This document shows positions 1 to 10,791 of a stretch of DNA of 64,000 nucleotides, in pieces; within the stretch, counting starts at the first letter, position 1; each line of letters begins with the position of its first letter. The position numbers were made by a program, and so were the translations under genes. This DNA is from Roseithermus sacchariphilus (GTDB taxonomy: Bacteria; Bacteroidota; Rhodothermia; Rhodothermales; MEBIC09517). The DNA lies in the NCBI GenBank assembly GCA_003285105.1, contig CP030158.1:1526501-1590500 (forward strand), in the 5' to 3' direction. Below the pieces are notes generated by a model, which saw only the letters and a program-made list of their open reading frames with translations, ran no database searches and had not been told where the DNA came from.

Positions 1-1
1 G

Positions 2-1537
2 GCCTGGGACTTCGACCCGGAAGCCTTCGCCCACACGATGCGCATCACCGCCGGGCTGTACGTGGGCGGTGCTCCCTTCGCCGACGCCGGCGACCGCGTC
101 GCTGCGCTGGTAGACGGCGACGTGCGCGGCGTGGCCGAGGTGCAGCGCGTCGTTCCGCAGGATGAGTACGCCGCCTTCCTCACCGTCTACAGCAACGCAT
201 CCGAAGGCGAGACGCTGTCCTTCGTGCTCTTCGACGCGTCGGAGTGCGAGACGCGCTCGATCGCGGAGACGGTCCCCTTCGAGGCCGACGGCACCGTCGG
301 GAGTGCTACGACGCTCCACCCGCTGACCGTGAGCGGGGCCGTGCTTCAGGTCATCGACCTGCTGGCCGGCTGGACGTGGATCTCGCTCGGCGTCGAGGCG
401 ACGGACATGGCTACCGAGACGGTGCTGCGCGGGATGAACCCGGCCGAGGGCAGCCTCGTGAAGGGACAGACGGGCTTCAGCCAGTATGTGTCCGGCGCCG
501 GCTGGGTGGGCTCGCTGGATACCCTTCGCAGCGGGGCGCTCTACAAGATCCAGATAGCCGAGGCCGAGGCGCTGCAGTTCGCCGGCGAGCCGGTACCGGC
601 CTCGGATCGCCCCCTGGCCATCGCGGCGGGGTGGAACTGGATCGGCTATCTCCCCGACGCTTCGCTGACCGTCGACGAGGCGCTGGCTACGCTCGCGCCG
701 ACCGCCGCCGCCGATGATCTGCTCAAAGGACAGTTCGCCTTCGCCAGCCACGACGGTTCCGGCTGGCAGGGCAGTCTGCAGCGGATGCTGCCCGGGGAAG
801 GGTACCTGCTCCAGGCGCAGAACCCCGGCACGCTGACGTATCCGGGCTCCGCCGGCGAGCAGGCCGTCTTTGCCACGCGGATGAGCGCCCGCGCCCTGCT
901 CGGCCAGAGCAGCCCGGACTGGTCGGTCGATGCCGCGCAGTACGAGCACTCCATGACGCTCACCGGGGCGGTCTACCTCGCAGATGGCCGCACGGCGAAT
1001 CCCGACCTGCTGCTCGTCGCCTTCGCGGGGGAGGAGGTGCGCGGCCTGGCCCGGCCAACCTACGTCCTCGGCGGTTGGGTCTACTTCCTCACCCTCTACG
1101 GCACGGCCTCCGACGAAGCCCTCACGTTCCGGGTCTACGACGGCGCCACGGACGCCACGACCGATCTGGAGGGCACCGTGTCCTTCCAGGCCGACGCGAC
1201 GCACGGCACGCCGCGCGACCCCTACGCGCTGCGGGCCGCCACGGCCACCGCGGCGGCGCTCACCGACGTGCCGACGGCCTTCGTCCTGGAAGCCAGCTAC
1301 CCGAACCCGTTCAATCCGCAGACGACGATCCGGTATGCGGTGCGGGAGGCCGGGCCGGTGCGGCTGGAGGTCTTCAATACCCTCGGGCAGCGGGTGGCAG
1401 TGCTCGTCGATGAGGTCAAGCCGGCCGGGTGGCATCAGGCGACCTTCGAGGCCGGCAGCCTGGCCAGCGGTATGTACCTCTACCGCATCGAGGCCGGCGC
1501 CTTCACCGCCGTGCGGCAGATGGTGCTGATGAAGTGA
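2..1537 (+). CDS. T9SS-sorted secreted protein, 5' end outside window
   Basis: The frame is already open at base 2, so the start codon is upstream and only about 511 C-terminal residues are seen. Two copies of a beta-rich module bracket the visible part (roughly residues 1-110 and 305-410, each with an H-[TS]-M-x-[LI]-T opening). Between them lie two tandem modules of about 80 residues with the signature GW[TN]WI[SG] and a later GQ[TF]xF stretch. The last 85 residues are a type IX secretion sorting domain: YPNPFNPQTTIRY, then LGQRV, then GMYLYRI and a basic end. The protein is therefore expected to cross the outer membrane through the Por machinery and be anchored or released at the surface. 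Ligand and function are not recognisable. It is convergent with the barrel protein that follows. Confidence 0.85.
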   Translation, partial: AWDFDPEAFAHTMRITAGLYVGGAPFADAGDRVAALVDGDVRGVAEVQRVVPQDEYAAFLTVYSNASEGETLSFVLFDASECETRSIAETVPFEADGTVGSATTLHPLTVSGAVLQVIDLLAGWTWISLGVEATDMATETVLRGMNPAEGSLVKGQTGFSQYVSGAGWVGSLDTLRSGALYKIQIAEAEALQFAGEPVPASDRPLAIAAGWNWIGYLPDASLTVDEALATLAPTAAADDLLKGQFAFASHDGSGWQGSLQRMLPGEGYLLQAQNPGTLTYPGSAGEQAVFATRMSARALLGQSSPDWSVDAAQYEHSMTLTGAVYLADGRTANPDLLLVAFAGEEVRGLARPTYVLGGWVYFLTLYGTASDEALTFRVYDGATDATTDLEGTVSFQADATHGTPRDPYALRAATATAAALTDVPTAFVLEASYPNPFNPQTTIRYAVREAGPVRLEVFNTLGQRVAVLVDEVKPAGWHQATFEAGSLASGMYLYRIEAGAFTAVRQMVLMK

Positions 1538-1575
1538 GCGGTCAGCCGTCAGCGGTCAGCCGTCAGCGGTCAGCC
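1538..1575. repeat. 14-bp tandem repeat, CAGCC-type
   Basis: Unit GCGGTCAGCCGTCA, two exact copies (1538-1551, 1552-1565) and a 10-base partial copy. It starts on the base after the stop codon of the upstream gene and fills most of the gap between two convergent genes. It belongs to the same low-complexity family seen near 26345, 29303, 60104 and 61105. Confidence 0.9.
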
Positions 1576-1581
1576 AGTCGC

Positions 1582-3612
1582 CTAAAACCGCCAGTCCACC
1601 GTCATCATGAGGTTGGGGATGAGGGTGCGGGAGCCGCGGCGGGCGGCCCGGCGGATGCGGTCGGCGGCGGCCTCGGGCAGGGCACCGTAGAGCCGGTGGT
1701 GGACGCGTTGCAGGTTGAGCCAGCCGTCGAGGCGCAGGCGGGAGCCGCCGGGCATCGGCCAGGCGAGGGCGCAGGTGGGGCCGATCTGTTCGATCCAGGT
1801 GCGTCCCGGCCGGCTGATGCGGCGGTAGAGGATGGCCCCGTCGTCGTCGCGCCGCACGGCGCCGGCCTCGTCCACGGCCGGGTAGCGGACGGAGGTGGCG
1901 CGGTCGAAGTCGCTGCGGATGAAGGCGCGCAGCCCGATCTCGGCGGTGAGCCGCCGCCCGGCGCGGAGGCGCAGCCAGCCGCTGTAGGTGCGCAGCGTGT
2001 CCGACGGGATCTCGGCAAAGGCCTCCCAGAGCAGCCGCCCGAGGCGCAGGTCGCTGAAGCCGCCGTCGGCCAGGAGGCGGACCCCATGCCGCAGGTCCTG
2101 TTCGAGCGCGAACGAGTAGCGCAACTCCCGGGCGGACTGGTCGTTGGGCCGCCGACCGGGCAGCACGAAGTCGTCCACCGTGTAGGTAGCCCGCACCTCC
2201 GAGGTGAGGCGCATGGTCGTCCGAGGCGACGGTGTCCATTGCACCGCCGGGCGGAAGCGCAGCGAGCGCTGCCGGTTGTTCTCCGCGGAGCGCTCGGCCC
2301 GCAGGTACACGGTGTGGTAGAACGTGCCGAGCAGGTGCACGCTCGTCTCCAGCACGGGGCTCCATTGCCAGCGCAGGCCCAGCTGGCCGCTGTGGTAGAC
2401 TTCGTCGCGGTCGTCCGGGTTGATGTCCGGCGTGTCGTGCCGGAGGATGCTGGCCGTTCCGTCGAAGGTGACGGTGAGGCGCTGGAGCGGGATGGTTTGC
2501 AGCCGGGCCAGGAGGGTGAAGGCGCCTTCGTCGTAGTCGGCCTGGCGGAGCAGCGTCGCCTTTTGCGAGGCCTCGGCGGCAGGCAGGTCCGCCCGGTTGC
2601 CGAGCCGGCGCTGTTCGACCTCGGCGCCGGTGCGGGCCGCCAGGCGGGCGTCGAGGCGGGGGGCGGCGTACTGCACGCCCGCCTCGGCCGTCAGGCTGCG
2701 CCGGTCGAAGTCCGTGTCGAAGAACAGCGCCCCCTCGGGCGCCTGCAGGTTGCGGATGACGCGTTCGTTCAGGGCCAGGTCGACCCGGCCGAACAGGCGG
2801 AGGTTGCGGGGCAGGGGCGTCTCCACCGAGAGGGTCGTCAGCAGCGTGTCGCTCGTCGTCGCCTCGATTGTTTCGGAGCGGTTGGAGGTGCCGCGGTTCA
2901 GGAACGAGGTAGCCTGGTAGGCGTCGCGCCGGTAGCCGGCGGCGCGCAGGTCCACGCGCAGGCGGGTCTGTTCGAAGGCCCGTTCGGCCGAGCCCTCCAG
3001 CTCCAGCGCACGGCCGCGCCGGGGGGTGATGAGGTGCCACGTACCGCCCCCCTCTGCCTGGAGCCGATAGCCACCGGGGGCGACCGGCGCGGTCTGCACC
3101 CGCAGTCCGTAGGCCGGGCCGGCGTCCAGGCGCAGCGGCACCGCGCCGTCGGTGTCGGCGGTGGCCACGCCGGGACGGCGGTCCCAGGCAAAGCCCACCG
3201 CGGGTTCGACCCACACGGCCTCGTGGACGTGATAGCGCAGAGCCGCATAGGCTTCCTGGCTGAAGACGCGGCTCAGGCTGAACCAGGAGGTCTGGCCCTG
3301 CAGGCGCGCTTCGACGCGGGTGCCGAGGTCGCGGGCGAGGCGCCAGGTCAGGGCTTCCTCGTCCCGGAAGCTGAGCTGGTCGTCGGCCAGCAGGAAGGCG
3401 TCGGAGCGGAAGCGGTTGGCGAGGGTCAGCCGCCAGCCCGCCACACGCTGCGCCACGGCTACCTCCGAGGCCCATCCGTAGCGATTCACGTCCCGCTCGA
3501 AGCGGGTCGTCAGGGCGACCTGCGCGTGTGCCGGCAGACCCGCCGGCAGGCCCCAGGCCGCCAGCAGCGCCAGCACGATCGCCAGCGGGCTATAGAGGCG
3601 GCCGGCGGACAT
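1582..3612 (-). CDS. predicted outer-membrane beta-barrel protein
   Basis: 676 residues. The chosen start gives a clear signal peptide (basic MSAGR, hydrophobic core, then LPAHAQ as cleavage site); a longer open frame upstream runs into the HIT gene and has no signal-like sequence. The mature part is rich in alternating polar/aromatic strands with many Arg and Thr, and the chain ends in W-R-F, the terminal aromatic typical of barrels inserted by BAM. No plug or TonB box is evident. It follows the HIT gene by 46 bases on the same strand, so the two may be co-transcribed. No family is recognised; a structural barrel or porin-like role is inference. Confidence 0.8.
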   Translation of the reverse strand: MSAGRLYSPLAIVLALLAAWGLPAGLPAHAQVALTTRFERDVNRYGWASEVAVAQRVAGWRLTLANRFRSDAFLLADDQLSFRDEEALTWRLARDLGTRVEARLQGQTSWFSLSRVFSQEAYAALRYHVHEAVWVEPAVGFAWDRRPGVATADTDGAVPLRLDAGPAYGLRVQTAPVAPGGYRLQAEGGGTWHLITPRRGRALELEGSAERAFEQTRLRVDLRAAGYRRDAYQATSFLNRGTSNRSETIEATTSDTLLTTLSVETPLPRNLRLFGRVDLALNERVIRNLQAPEGALFFDTDFDRRSLTAEAGVQYAAPRLDARLAARTGAEVEQRRLGNRADLPAAEASQKATLLRQADYDEGAFTLLARLQTIPLQRLTVTFDGTASILRHDTPDINPDDRDEVYHSGQLGLRWQWSPVLETSVHLLGTFYHTVYLRAERSAENNRQRSLRFRPAVQWTPSPRTTMRLTSEVRATYTVDDFVLPGRRPNDQSARELRYSFALEQDLRHGVRLLADGGFSDLRLGRLLWEAFAEIPSDTLRTYSGWLRLRAGRRLTAEIGLRAFIRSDFDRATSVRYPAVDEAGAVRRDDDGAILYRRISRPGRTWIEQIGPTCALAWPMPGGSRLRLDGWLNLQRVHHRLYGALPEAAADRIRRAARRGSRTLIPNLMMTVDWRF

Positions 3613-3658
3613 CAGGCGGGGCCCCGACCGGTCCGGCGGCCTGCGGCCCGGGTGCGGC

Positions 3659-4003
3659 TCATCCCGGCGGCCATTGCATGGGACGCCCGCCGAGCAGATG
3701 CAGGTGCAGGTGGAAGACCGACTGCCCCGCGGCGGCGCCGCAGTTGAACACCGTCCGGTATCCGCCCGCAATGCCCTCTTGCGCTGCCAGACGCCGGGCC
3801 ACCACGAACAGATGCCCGATCAACGGAGCATCCTCCTCGGTGATGTCGTCGAGCGTCGGGATCGGGCGGCGTGGCACGATCAGGAGGTGCGTCGGAGCCT
3901 GCGGGTTGATGTCCCGGAACGCGATGCACTGGTCGTCCTCGTAGACGATGTCGGCCGGGATCTCCCGGTCCGCGATCTTCTGAAACAGCGTTTTTTCGGC
4001 CAT
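3659..4003 (-). CDS. HIT-family nucleotide hydrolase
   Basis: 114 residues, the usual length of the HINT branch of the histidine-triad family. It carries the catalytic triad motif HLHLHLL near the C-terminus and the N-terminal FxxIxxxEIPADIVYEDD pattern with a later HLLIVPRRPI, both typical of purine-nucleoside phosphoramidase-like HIT proteins. The start MAEKTLFQK fits the family; the open frame extends further upstream only as low-quality sequence. Such proteins hydrolyse AMP-linked phosphoramidates in the cytoplasm. The gene is divergent from the pterin genes across 217 bases and precedes the barrel protein. Confidence 0.93.
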   Translation of the reverse strand: MAEKTLFQKIADREIPADIVYEDDQCIAFRDINPQAPTHLLIVPRRPIPTLDDITEEDAPLIGHLFVVARRLAAQEGIAGGYRTVFNCGAAAGQSVFHLHLHLLGGRPMQWPPG

Positions 4004-4220
4004 CGGGAAAAGAGGGCGGCTGCGGAGCATGAGGGGAGCGACGTCGTGCAGTCTAGTACCGCTCGGGCTCAGGCGCAAGCCGTTCCGGGGGCCGCCGCGG
4101 CCCCGGCGACGTTGTTGTAACCCTCCGCACTCGGGCGGAACGCCGCCTCTGCTGCCGTGTTGTCCTCTTCCGGTCGCCGCAGACAGCCCGCTTGCAGATC
4201 GCCCGTCCCCGAATCCGCCC

Positions 4221-4634
4221 ATGCCCACGGTTTACGTCACCCGCAGGGTGCACTTCAACGCCGCCCACCGCCTGCACAACCCGGCGAAGTCCGACGCCTG
4301 GAATGCCGAGACGTTCGGCCCCTGCAACCACCCGAACTGGCACGGCCACAACTACGTCCTGGAAGTCACCGTGGCGGGCGAGCCCGATCCGGACACGGGC
4401 TACGTGATCGACCTGGGCGACTTGAAGGCGTTGCTGGAGGAGCGCATCCTCCGCAAGGTCGACCACAAGAACCTGAACCTCGACGTCGACTTCTTGCGCG
4501 GGGTGATTCCCTCCACCGAGAACCTCGTCGTCGCCATCTGGAACGAACTGGTCGATGCCCTCCCGCGGGGGCGGCTGCATTGCGTCCGGCTCTACGAGAC
4601 GGAGCGCAACGTCGCCGAATACCGGGGCGAATGA
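4221..4634 (+). CDS. 6-pyruvoyl-tetrahydropterin synthase / QueD family
   Basis: 137 residues. Zinc ligands are His16, His41 and His43 and the catalytic Cys is Cys35; the spacing (19 from first His to Cys, 6 from Cys to HGH) equals that of mammalian PTPS. The C-terminal half (G-E-x-D-P-x-T-G, D-L-K, DHKNL, STEN, KVRLYET-like end) also follows the animal enzyme more closely than classical QueD. The family converts dihydroneopterin triphosphate to 6-pyruvoyl-tetrahydropterin (BH4 route) or to carboxy-tetrahydropterin (queuosine route). It overlaps by ATGA a possible upstream start of the next gene, GTP cyclohydrolase I, its direct upstream enzyme. BH4-type synthesis is inferred from the sequence and from the nearby SDR; QueD activity remains possible. 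Confidence 0.9.
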   Translation: MPTVYVTRRVHFNAAHRLHNPAKSDAWNAETFGPCNHPNWHGHNYVLEVTVAGEPDPDTGYVIDLGDLKALLEERILRKVDHKNLNLDVDFLRGVIPSTENLVVAIWNELVDALPRGRLHCVRLYETERNVAEYRGE

Positions 4635-4675
4635 CGCCCCGGCGCGTATTCTGCCGATTCCCGATGAGAGAAGCC

Positions 4676-5353
4676 ATGAAAAACGACACCCTGGAGGCCA
4701 ACGGCGCCCTCACGCCGGCCCACCAAGCAGACGCCCATCACGCAGACGACGAATTCCCGACCTTGTACGAGCGCAAAGACCAGTACGCCGGAGAGGCCAC
4801 GGACGTCATCGCCCGGCGGGTGCGAGACATCCTGGTGACCCTCGGAGAGGATGCCGACCGCGAGGGCCTCGTCAAGACGCCGGAGCGTGTGGCCAGGGCC
4901 TACCAGTTCCTGACGCACGGCTATGCGATGGACCCGCGGGCCATTCTGGAATCGGCGCTGTTCGATGAGGATTACAGCGAGATGATTCTGGTGAAGGACA
5001 TCGAGGTCTACTCGCTGTGCGAGCACCACATGCTGCCGTTTTTCGGCAAGGCGCACGTGGCCTACATCCCGAACGGCAAGATCGTCGGGCTGAGCAAGAT
5101 CCCGCGCGTGGTGGACGTCTTCGCCCGGCGCCTGCAGGTGCAGGAGCGCCTGACCCTTCAGATCCGGGATGCGATCCAGGACGTGCTGAAGCCGCTGGGC
5201 GTGGCCGTCGTGATCGAGGCGCAGCACCTCTGCATGATGATGCGCGGCGCCGAGAAGCAGAACTCGTGGACGACCACCAGCGCCATGAGCGGCGAGTTCA
5301 TGCGGGAATCGACCCGGGCCGAGTTCATGCGGCTCATCCGCCCGCGTGCCTGA
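4676..5353 (+). CDS. folE: GTP cyclohydrolase I
   Basis: 225 residues from this ATG, which has GAGAG a few bases upstream. In-frame ATGs at 4664 and at 4631 (ATGA overlap with the preceding stop, suggesting coupling) are alternatives. Zinc site: Cys115 and His118 in the CEHH motif and Cys186 in HLCMMMRG, the same 71-residue spacing as the E. coli enzyme. It also has the [18 protein letters not shown] segment and the [10 protein letters not shown] segment. It opens GTP to 7,8-dihydroneopterin triphosphate, the common precursor for folate, queuosine and tetrahydropterins. The first 40 residues are a variable extension. Co-directional with the PTPS-like gene. Confidence 0.97.
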   Translation: MKNDTLEANGALTPAHQADAHHADDEFPTLYERKDQYAGEATDVIARRVRDILVTLGEDADREGLVKTPERVARAYQFLTHGYAMDPRAILESALFDEDYSEMILVKDIEVYSLCEHHMLPFFGKAHVAYIPNGKIVGLSKIPRVVDVFARRLQVQERLTLQIRDAIQDVLKPLGVAVVIEAQHLCMMMRGAEKQNSWTTTSAMSGEFMRESTRAEFMRLIRPRA

Positions 5354-5392
5354 CGGCCCGGCCGGGCCTCGCGGGGAGCCCCGGTGCGGGGG

Positions 5393-5770
5393 TCAGGACA
5401 TCGCCAGCATCCGCTCCGCCTCGGCGCGCGTGGGGGCGGTGTCCGCCTGGTAGCCGGCTTCGCGGCTGGTGCGGTTGAACTGCATGGAGGCCAGGGCGGA
5501 GTTGCTCACCACCCGGATCACCCGCCCCGGCTTGTAGCGTTGCAGGGCCTTCTGCGCATCGCTGATGTAGGCCACGGCCTCTTGCGAGGCCGGCATGAAG
5601 TGCTGCATCTCCGTGATGACGCCGAAGCCGGGCCGCAGGCGGGCCGCCTCGGCCTTGACCTTCTCGCTGGCCGCTTTGATCTGATCGGCTTTCAGAAAGC
5701 CTTCGAGACGGAGGTAGAGGATGTTTTTCTGGAGGTCGGCGCGAACCTCGTAGGAGCCCTGGTTTACCAT
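5393..5770 (-). CDS. small STAS/SEC14-like protein, unknown function
   Basis: 125 residues starting MVNQGSYEV. The pattern (short strands ILYLRLEGF, a helix beginning with AASEKVKAEA, strand FGVITEM, helix YISDAQKAL, strand VIRVVSN) resembles the alternating alpha/beta order of STAS-like proteins, but no catalytic or phospho-acceptor motif is obvious. It is soluble, with no signal or membrane segment. It lies between folE (convergent, 39 bases away) and the SDR gene (divergent, 112 bases). A role as a small regulatory or ligand-binding protein is a guess. Confidence 0.75.
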   Translation of the reverse strand: MVNQGSYEVRADLQKNILYLRLEGFLKADQIKAASEKVKAEAARLRPGFGVITEMQHFMPASQEAVAYISDAQKALQRYKPGRVIRVVSNSALASMQFNRTSREAGYQADTAPTRAEAERMLAMS

Positions 5771-5882
5771 GGTCACAGGTACGCTGAAGATGAAAGTGGA
5801 CCGTAGCAGGCCCGGGGCCTGACCTCCGGAGAATCGGTGGGACGGGCCTTTTCTTGAGCACGAACGGTACAGATTCGATCGT

Positions 5883-6581
5883 ATGCACGTAATCATCACA
5901 GGGGCCAGCCAGGGCATTGGCCGTGCCATTGCCGAGGCGTTCGCCGCCGAGCCGGCAGCGCGGATCGCCCTGGTGGCCCGCTCCGCCGATAAACTGGCCG
6001 CCGTGGCCGAGGCTTGCCGGGCACGCGGGGCGGCGGCCGAGCCGTTTCCGTGCGACGTCACCGACGAGACGGCGGTCGGTCGTACGGCGGCCGCGATCCA
6101 GGCGTGCTGGGGGGCGCCGGACGTGCTGGTCAACAACGCCGGCCTGTTCCGCCCCGGAGGGCTGCTGGAGGTGGACGCGACGGCGTTCCGGCAGCAGATC
6201 GAGGTGAACCTGACGAGCGCGTTTCTGGTGACGCAGGCCTTCCTGCCGGCCATGCTGGAGGCCGGGCGCGGCCACCTGATCTACATGGCCTCGGTGGCCT
6301 CCATCCGGGCCTACGCCGGCGGAGCGGCCTACTGCGCGGCCAAGCACGGGCTGCTCGGCCTGGCCCGCGTCGTGCGCGAGGAGACCAGGACGCGCGGGCT
6401 GCGGGTGACGACCCTGCTGCCGGGCGCGACCCTTACGCCGAGCTGGGACGGCACCGACCTGCCTGCCTCGCGCTTCATGCCGCCCGAGGACATCGCCCGG
6501 GCCGTGCTCGACGTGGTCCGGCTGAGCGACCGCACGGTCGTCGAGGAAATGGTGCTGCGCCCGCAGGAAGGGGACGTGTGA
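5883..6581 (+). CDS. sepiapterin-reductase-like SDR oxidoreductase
   Basis: 232 residues, classical short-chain dehydrogenase. Cofactor motif TGASQGIG at the N-terminus, NNAG in the core, catalytic Ser137, Tyr150 and Lys154 (YCAAK). The C-terminal end, with MPPEDIA and RTVVEEMVLRP followed by a short acidic tail, recalls the Chlorobium sepiapterin reductase as I remember it. That enzyme reduces 6-pyruvoyl-tetrahydropterin or sepiapterin to a tetrahydrobiopterin. Its position next to GTP cyclohydrolase and a PTPS-like enzyme fits that role. Substrate is inferred; many close SDRs have other ketone substrates. The start has no strong ribosome-binding site. Confidence 0.88.
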   Translation: MHVIITGASQGIGRAIAEAFAAEPAARIALVARSADKLAAVAEACRARGAAAEPFPCDVTDETAVGRTAAAIQACWGAPDVLVNNAGLFRPGGLLEVDATAFRQQIEVNLTSAFLVTQAFLPAMLEAGRGHLIYMASVASIRAYAGGAAYCAAKHGLLGLARVVREETRTRGLRVTTLLPGATLTPSWDGTDLPASRFMPPEDIARAVLDVVRLSDRTVVEEMVLRPQEGDV

Positions 6582-6744
6582 GCGAAGGCCGATGGGGAGC
6601 GGACGGGGCGCGTCCAGAGCCGCCTTCGCCCGCGGCTGGACATCGGGGGCAAAAAGCCGTATCGATGGGGTGAGGGGAACGGGGTGTGCGACGCCGGGCT
6701 GCCTCTCGTCGATCCGCCATCCATGACCAGCCGCCGCCCGTGCC

Positions 6745-7542
6745 ATGCCGCTCTCCCTTTCTGACTCCGTCGGGGCCGGGTGCCCCAACCGCGAGGCCGA
6801 CGTGCGGGCCGTGCAGGCCGCCCTCAAAGAAGCTGCCCGGCTGACGCTCGACGCCCGGCTCGACCCCGGCCCGGTGGACGGCCACTGCGGCGTCGGCACC
6901 GAAGGCGCCATCGAACGCTTCCAGCGCCGCCTCGGCATGCGCCGCCCCGATGTGCGGCTGGACCCCGACGGCACCACGCTCCGCCGCCTCGACGTGCTGC
7001 TCGCCATCGACGGCGTGCCGATGACCTTCCCCTTCACGCACCCCGCTGCGTTTCCCTTCACCGGGCCGGGCGCCGGGATGCGGGCCTTCGGGTCGCGGCG
7101 CTCCGGCGGGCGGCGCGCCCATGCCGGCATCGACCTCTACTTCCCCGACTTCACGCCCATCCTGGCCCTGGCCGACGGCGTCGTCACGCGCGGTCCCTAC
7201 CCGTTCTATCTGCGCACCTTCGCCGTCGAGATCGACCACGGCCCGTTCGTGGCACGGTACGGAGAGATCGCCCCCGAGGAGGCCTGGTTCGTCGAAGCCG
7301 GCGACACCGTGCGGCGCGGCCAGCCGATCGGGCGGGTCGGCATTCTGACGAACAACGACGGCCGCCGGCTCGGCGTGCCGTCGATGATGCTGCACCTGGA
7401 ACTGTACGACAAGACGGAGACGGGCAAGCTCACCCGGGCCGAGGGCACATCCGCCCGGGACGCCTTCGGCGTGCCGTTCTTCCGCCGCCGCGACCTCATC
7501 GACCCGACGGGCTTCCTCCACCGGGCGACGCTGCCGGTGTGA
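6745..7542 (+). CDS. peptidoglycan-binding, M23-like protein with incomplete active site
   Basis: 265 residues. Residues 10-90 look like a PG_binding_1 domain (D-G-x-x-G-x-x-T-x-x-A-I-x-x-F-Q pattern as DGHCGVGTEGAIERFQ). Residues 110-235 follow the M23 (LytM) fold: H-A-G-I-D gives the first two zinc ligands and M-L-H-L-E-L the third. The first His of the usual HxH is Met, and the usual Y-x-H motif reads R-Y-G-E, so two catalytic histidines appear to be absent. The protein may bind rather than cut peptidoglycan. No signal peptide is visible, which is odd for a wall protein. Follows the SDR gene by 163 bases. Confidence 0.8.
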   Translation: MPLSLSDSVGAGCPNREADVRAVQAALKEAARLTLDARLDPGPVDGHCGVGTEGAIERFQRRLGMRRPDVRLDPDGTTLRRLDVLLAIDGVPMTFPFTHPAAFPFTGPGAGMRAFGSRRSGGRRAHAGIDLYFPDFTPILALADGVVTRGPYPFYLRTFAVEIDHGPFVARYGEIAPEEAWFVEAGDTVRRGQPIGRVGILTNNDGRRLGVPSMMLHLELYDKTETGKLTRAEGTSARDAFGVPFFRRRDLIDPTGFLHRATLPV

Positions 7543-7747
7543 GCCGCGCAGCGGCCGTTTTCGCGGACTCCCGCCTGTCTTCTCGGTGGACTTCGCCGTA
7601 CTTTGGGGCGGGCCGTGGCCGGAGGGCGTGCGGGGGATGCACGGCCTCGTACAACCTGCCGGCCCTCTCGTGCGTTATGCCGACTCCGGCCGATCCTGCC
7701 GCCCCGGCGCGGCCGGTGATGTCGTACAAGCCGTTGACTGCCTTCCC

Positions 7748-9085
7748 ATGCCACACACGATCGCCGAATCCCTGTTTCGCACGTTGCTGGATGCCTTCCC
7801 CGCCAGCCGGGCCTATCCCCCTGCGTTTTTCGAACAGGACCCCATGCCGCCGCTGGTCGTGCACTACCTGGAGCGGACGCTGCACGATCGCCTGGAGCGG
7901 GACGTGGCGCACCTGAGCACGGCCCCGGAGGGGTGGTTCGACGAGCAGCACCCCGACGTGCAGGACGCCTACCGCCGGCTCAAGCAAACCCTCCATCGCC
8001 ATGCCCGCATCCCGGCCGGCGTCTGGGCCGATACGCTGCGGGACGCCGTGCGCCGCGTCACGGCCTACCTCGTCGAGCCCGTGCCGACGCTGACGGCGTT
8101 CGTCTTCGAGGAGGGCGACGGCCCGCGCTCGGTGCTGACGATCCTGCACCGGCTCGATTATTTCCACGCGTACACATACCTCCACGAGGCGGTGAAGGCT
8201 TACGTCGAGCACAAAGGCGTTCACGAACTGGAACGGGATCGTTTCGCCGGCATCCTCCGGCACATCGACCGGCAGATGACGCAGGATTACGACCCGGATG
8301 CGTGGGTGGTGTTGCTGCGGCCGCTGTACGACCTCGTCCGGGGCGTGCCCGGTCTGGAGGCCGGTGTGCCGCCGGGGCTGCTGGCCCGGTTCTTTGCCGA
8401 GAAGGGGCAGGCCGAGATGCAGCAGCGGCTGGAAGCGCGGGCGGCGGAGCGGGATACGCCCGTCTCGACCGAGGCGTTGCGGAGCCTGCTGGCCGGCCCG
8501 CCGGCCCCCGCGGCCCCCGCGGCGCCGCCGGACCGGCCGGCCGCGTCGGTTCGGCCCGTTGCCGCGCCGCCGGCCGCGCCGCCGGCCGCGCCGCCGGCCG
8601 CGCCGTCCGTTGCGCCGGAGGCCGGTGGGGCGGTGCCGCTGTGGAAACGATTTCAGCAGCAGGGCTCGTCGGCTGCATCGTCTGCGCCGCCCGCCGCGCC
8701 CCCGCGGGTGGTGCCGGGGGGGCCGCCCGCTGCGCCGGCTCCACCCCGGTGGCAGCAGTTCCAGGGACGCCCCGGCGGCGATCCGCCATCCCGTGCGGCC
8801 GGCCCGGTAGCTTCGCCGGCCGGCGCGCCCCCGCTGGAAGCGCTCGAAGCCACCCTGTTCGGCGACCGTGGCGCCCGGAACCGCGAGCTGTTCGTCAAAC
8901 ACCTCTTCGGCGGATCCCTGGCCGAGTACGAGCGGGTGCTCCGGCGCCTCCAGGCCGCGCCCGACTGGAAGCAGGCCTCGCAGCTCATCGCGCAGGACGT
9001 CTTCCGCAAACAGCAGGTCAACATCTACAGCGAACCGGCCGTGGCCTTCACCGACGCCATCGAAGCCTACTTCCGCCATGCCTGA
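7748..9085 (+). CDS. unknown two-domain protein with Pro/Ala-rich linker
   Basis: 445 residues. Not recognised. Residues 1-245 form an acidic, helix-rich domain (many Tyr, Phe and His; for example [20 protein letters not shown]). Residues 246-360 are a linker rich in Pro and Ala, encoded in part by three copies of a 12-bp unit (8562-8597). Residues 365-445 are a second helical domain starting [12 protein letters not shown] and ending EAYFRHA. Two W-K-R-F-Q / W-Q-Q-F-Q motifs in the linker look like short binding elements. No signal or membrane segment, so cytoplasmic. An in-frame extension upstream has no good start. It lies 134 bases before the carboxyltransferase gene. Confidence 0.8.
   Translation: MPHTIAESLFRTLLDAFPASRAYPPAFFEQDPMPPLVVHYLERTLHDRLERDVAHLSTAPEGWFDEQHPDVQDAYRRLKQTLHRHARIPAGVWADTLRDAVRRVTAYLVEPVPTLTAFVFEEGDGPRSVLTILHRLDYFHAYTYLHEAVKAYVEHKGVHELERDRFAGILRHIDRQMTQDYDPDAWVVLLRPLYDLVRGVPGLEAGVPPGLLARFFAEKGQAEMQQRLEARAAERDTPVSTEALRSLLAGPPAPAAPAAPPDRPAASVRPVAAPPAAPPAAPPAAPSVAPEAGGAVPLWKRFQQQGSSAASSAPPAAPPRVVPGGPPAAPAPPRWQQFQGRPGGDPPSRAAGPVASPAGAPPLEALEATLFGDRGARNRELFVKHLFGGSLAEYERVLRRLQAAPDWKQASQLIAQDVFRKQQVNIYSEPAVAFTDAIEAYFRHA
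8562..8597. repeat. 12-bp in-gene tandem repeat
   Basis: Three exact copies of CCGCGCCGCCGG plus a degenerate fourth, coding the P-P-A-A linker of the surrounding gene. The length in codons keeps the frame, so copy number can vary without breaking the gene. Confidence 0.9.
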
Positions 9086-9219
9086 GAGGCCTCCCGGCCC
9101 CGGGTGTGGGCGCCGCCCCTACAGGGCAACCCGGCGTCTGCCTGCGTCCCGCCACCGGCCCGCGCGCGAACTTCGGCCGTACCTCTCGCCCGTTCGTTTC
9201 ACCGACTCCCCCCGCCACC

Positions 9220-10791
<1,572 letters not shown>

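Noticed and set aside
1429-3747. Long plus-strand open frame of 772 codons
   Set aside because: It is antisense to the outer-membrane barrel gene, has no domain and is typical of the high-GC shadow frames; the opposite strand has a signal peptide and a terminal aromatic.
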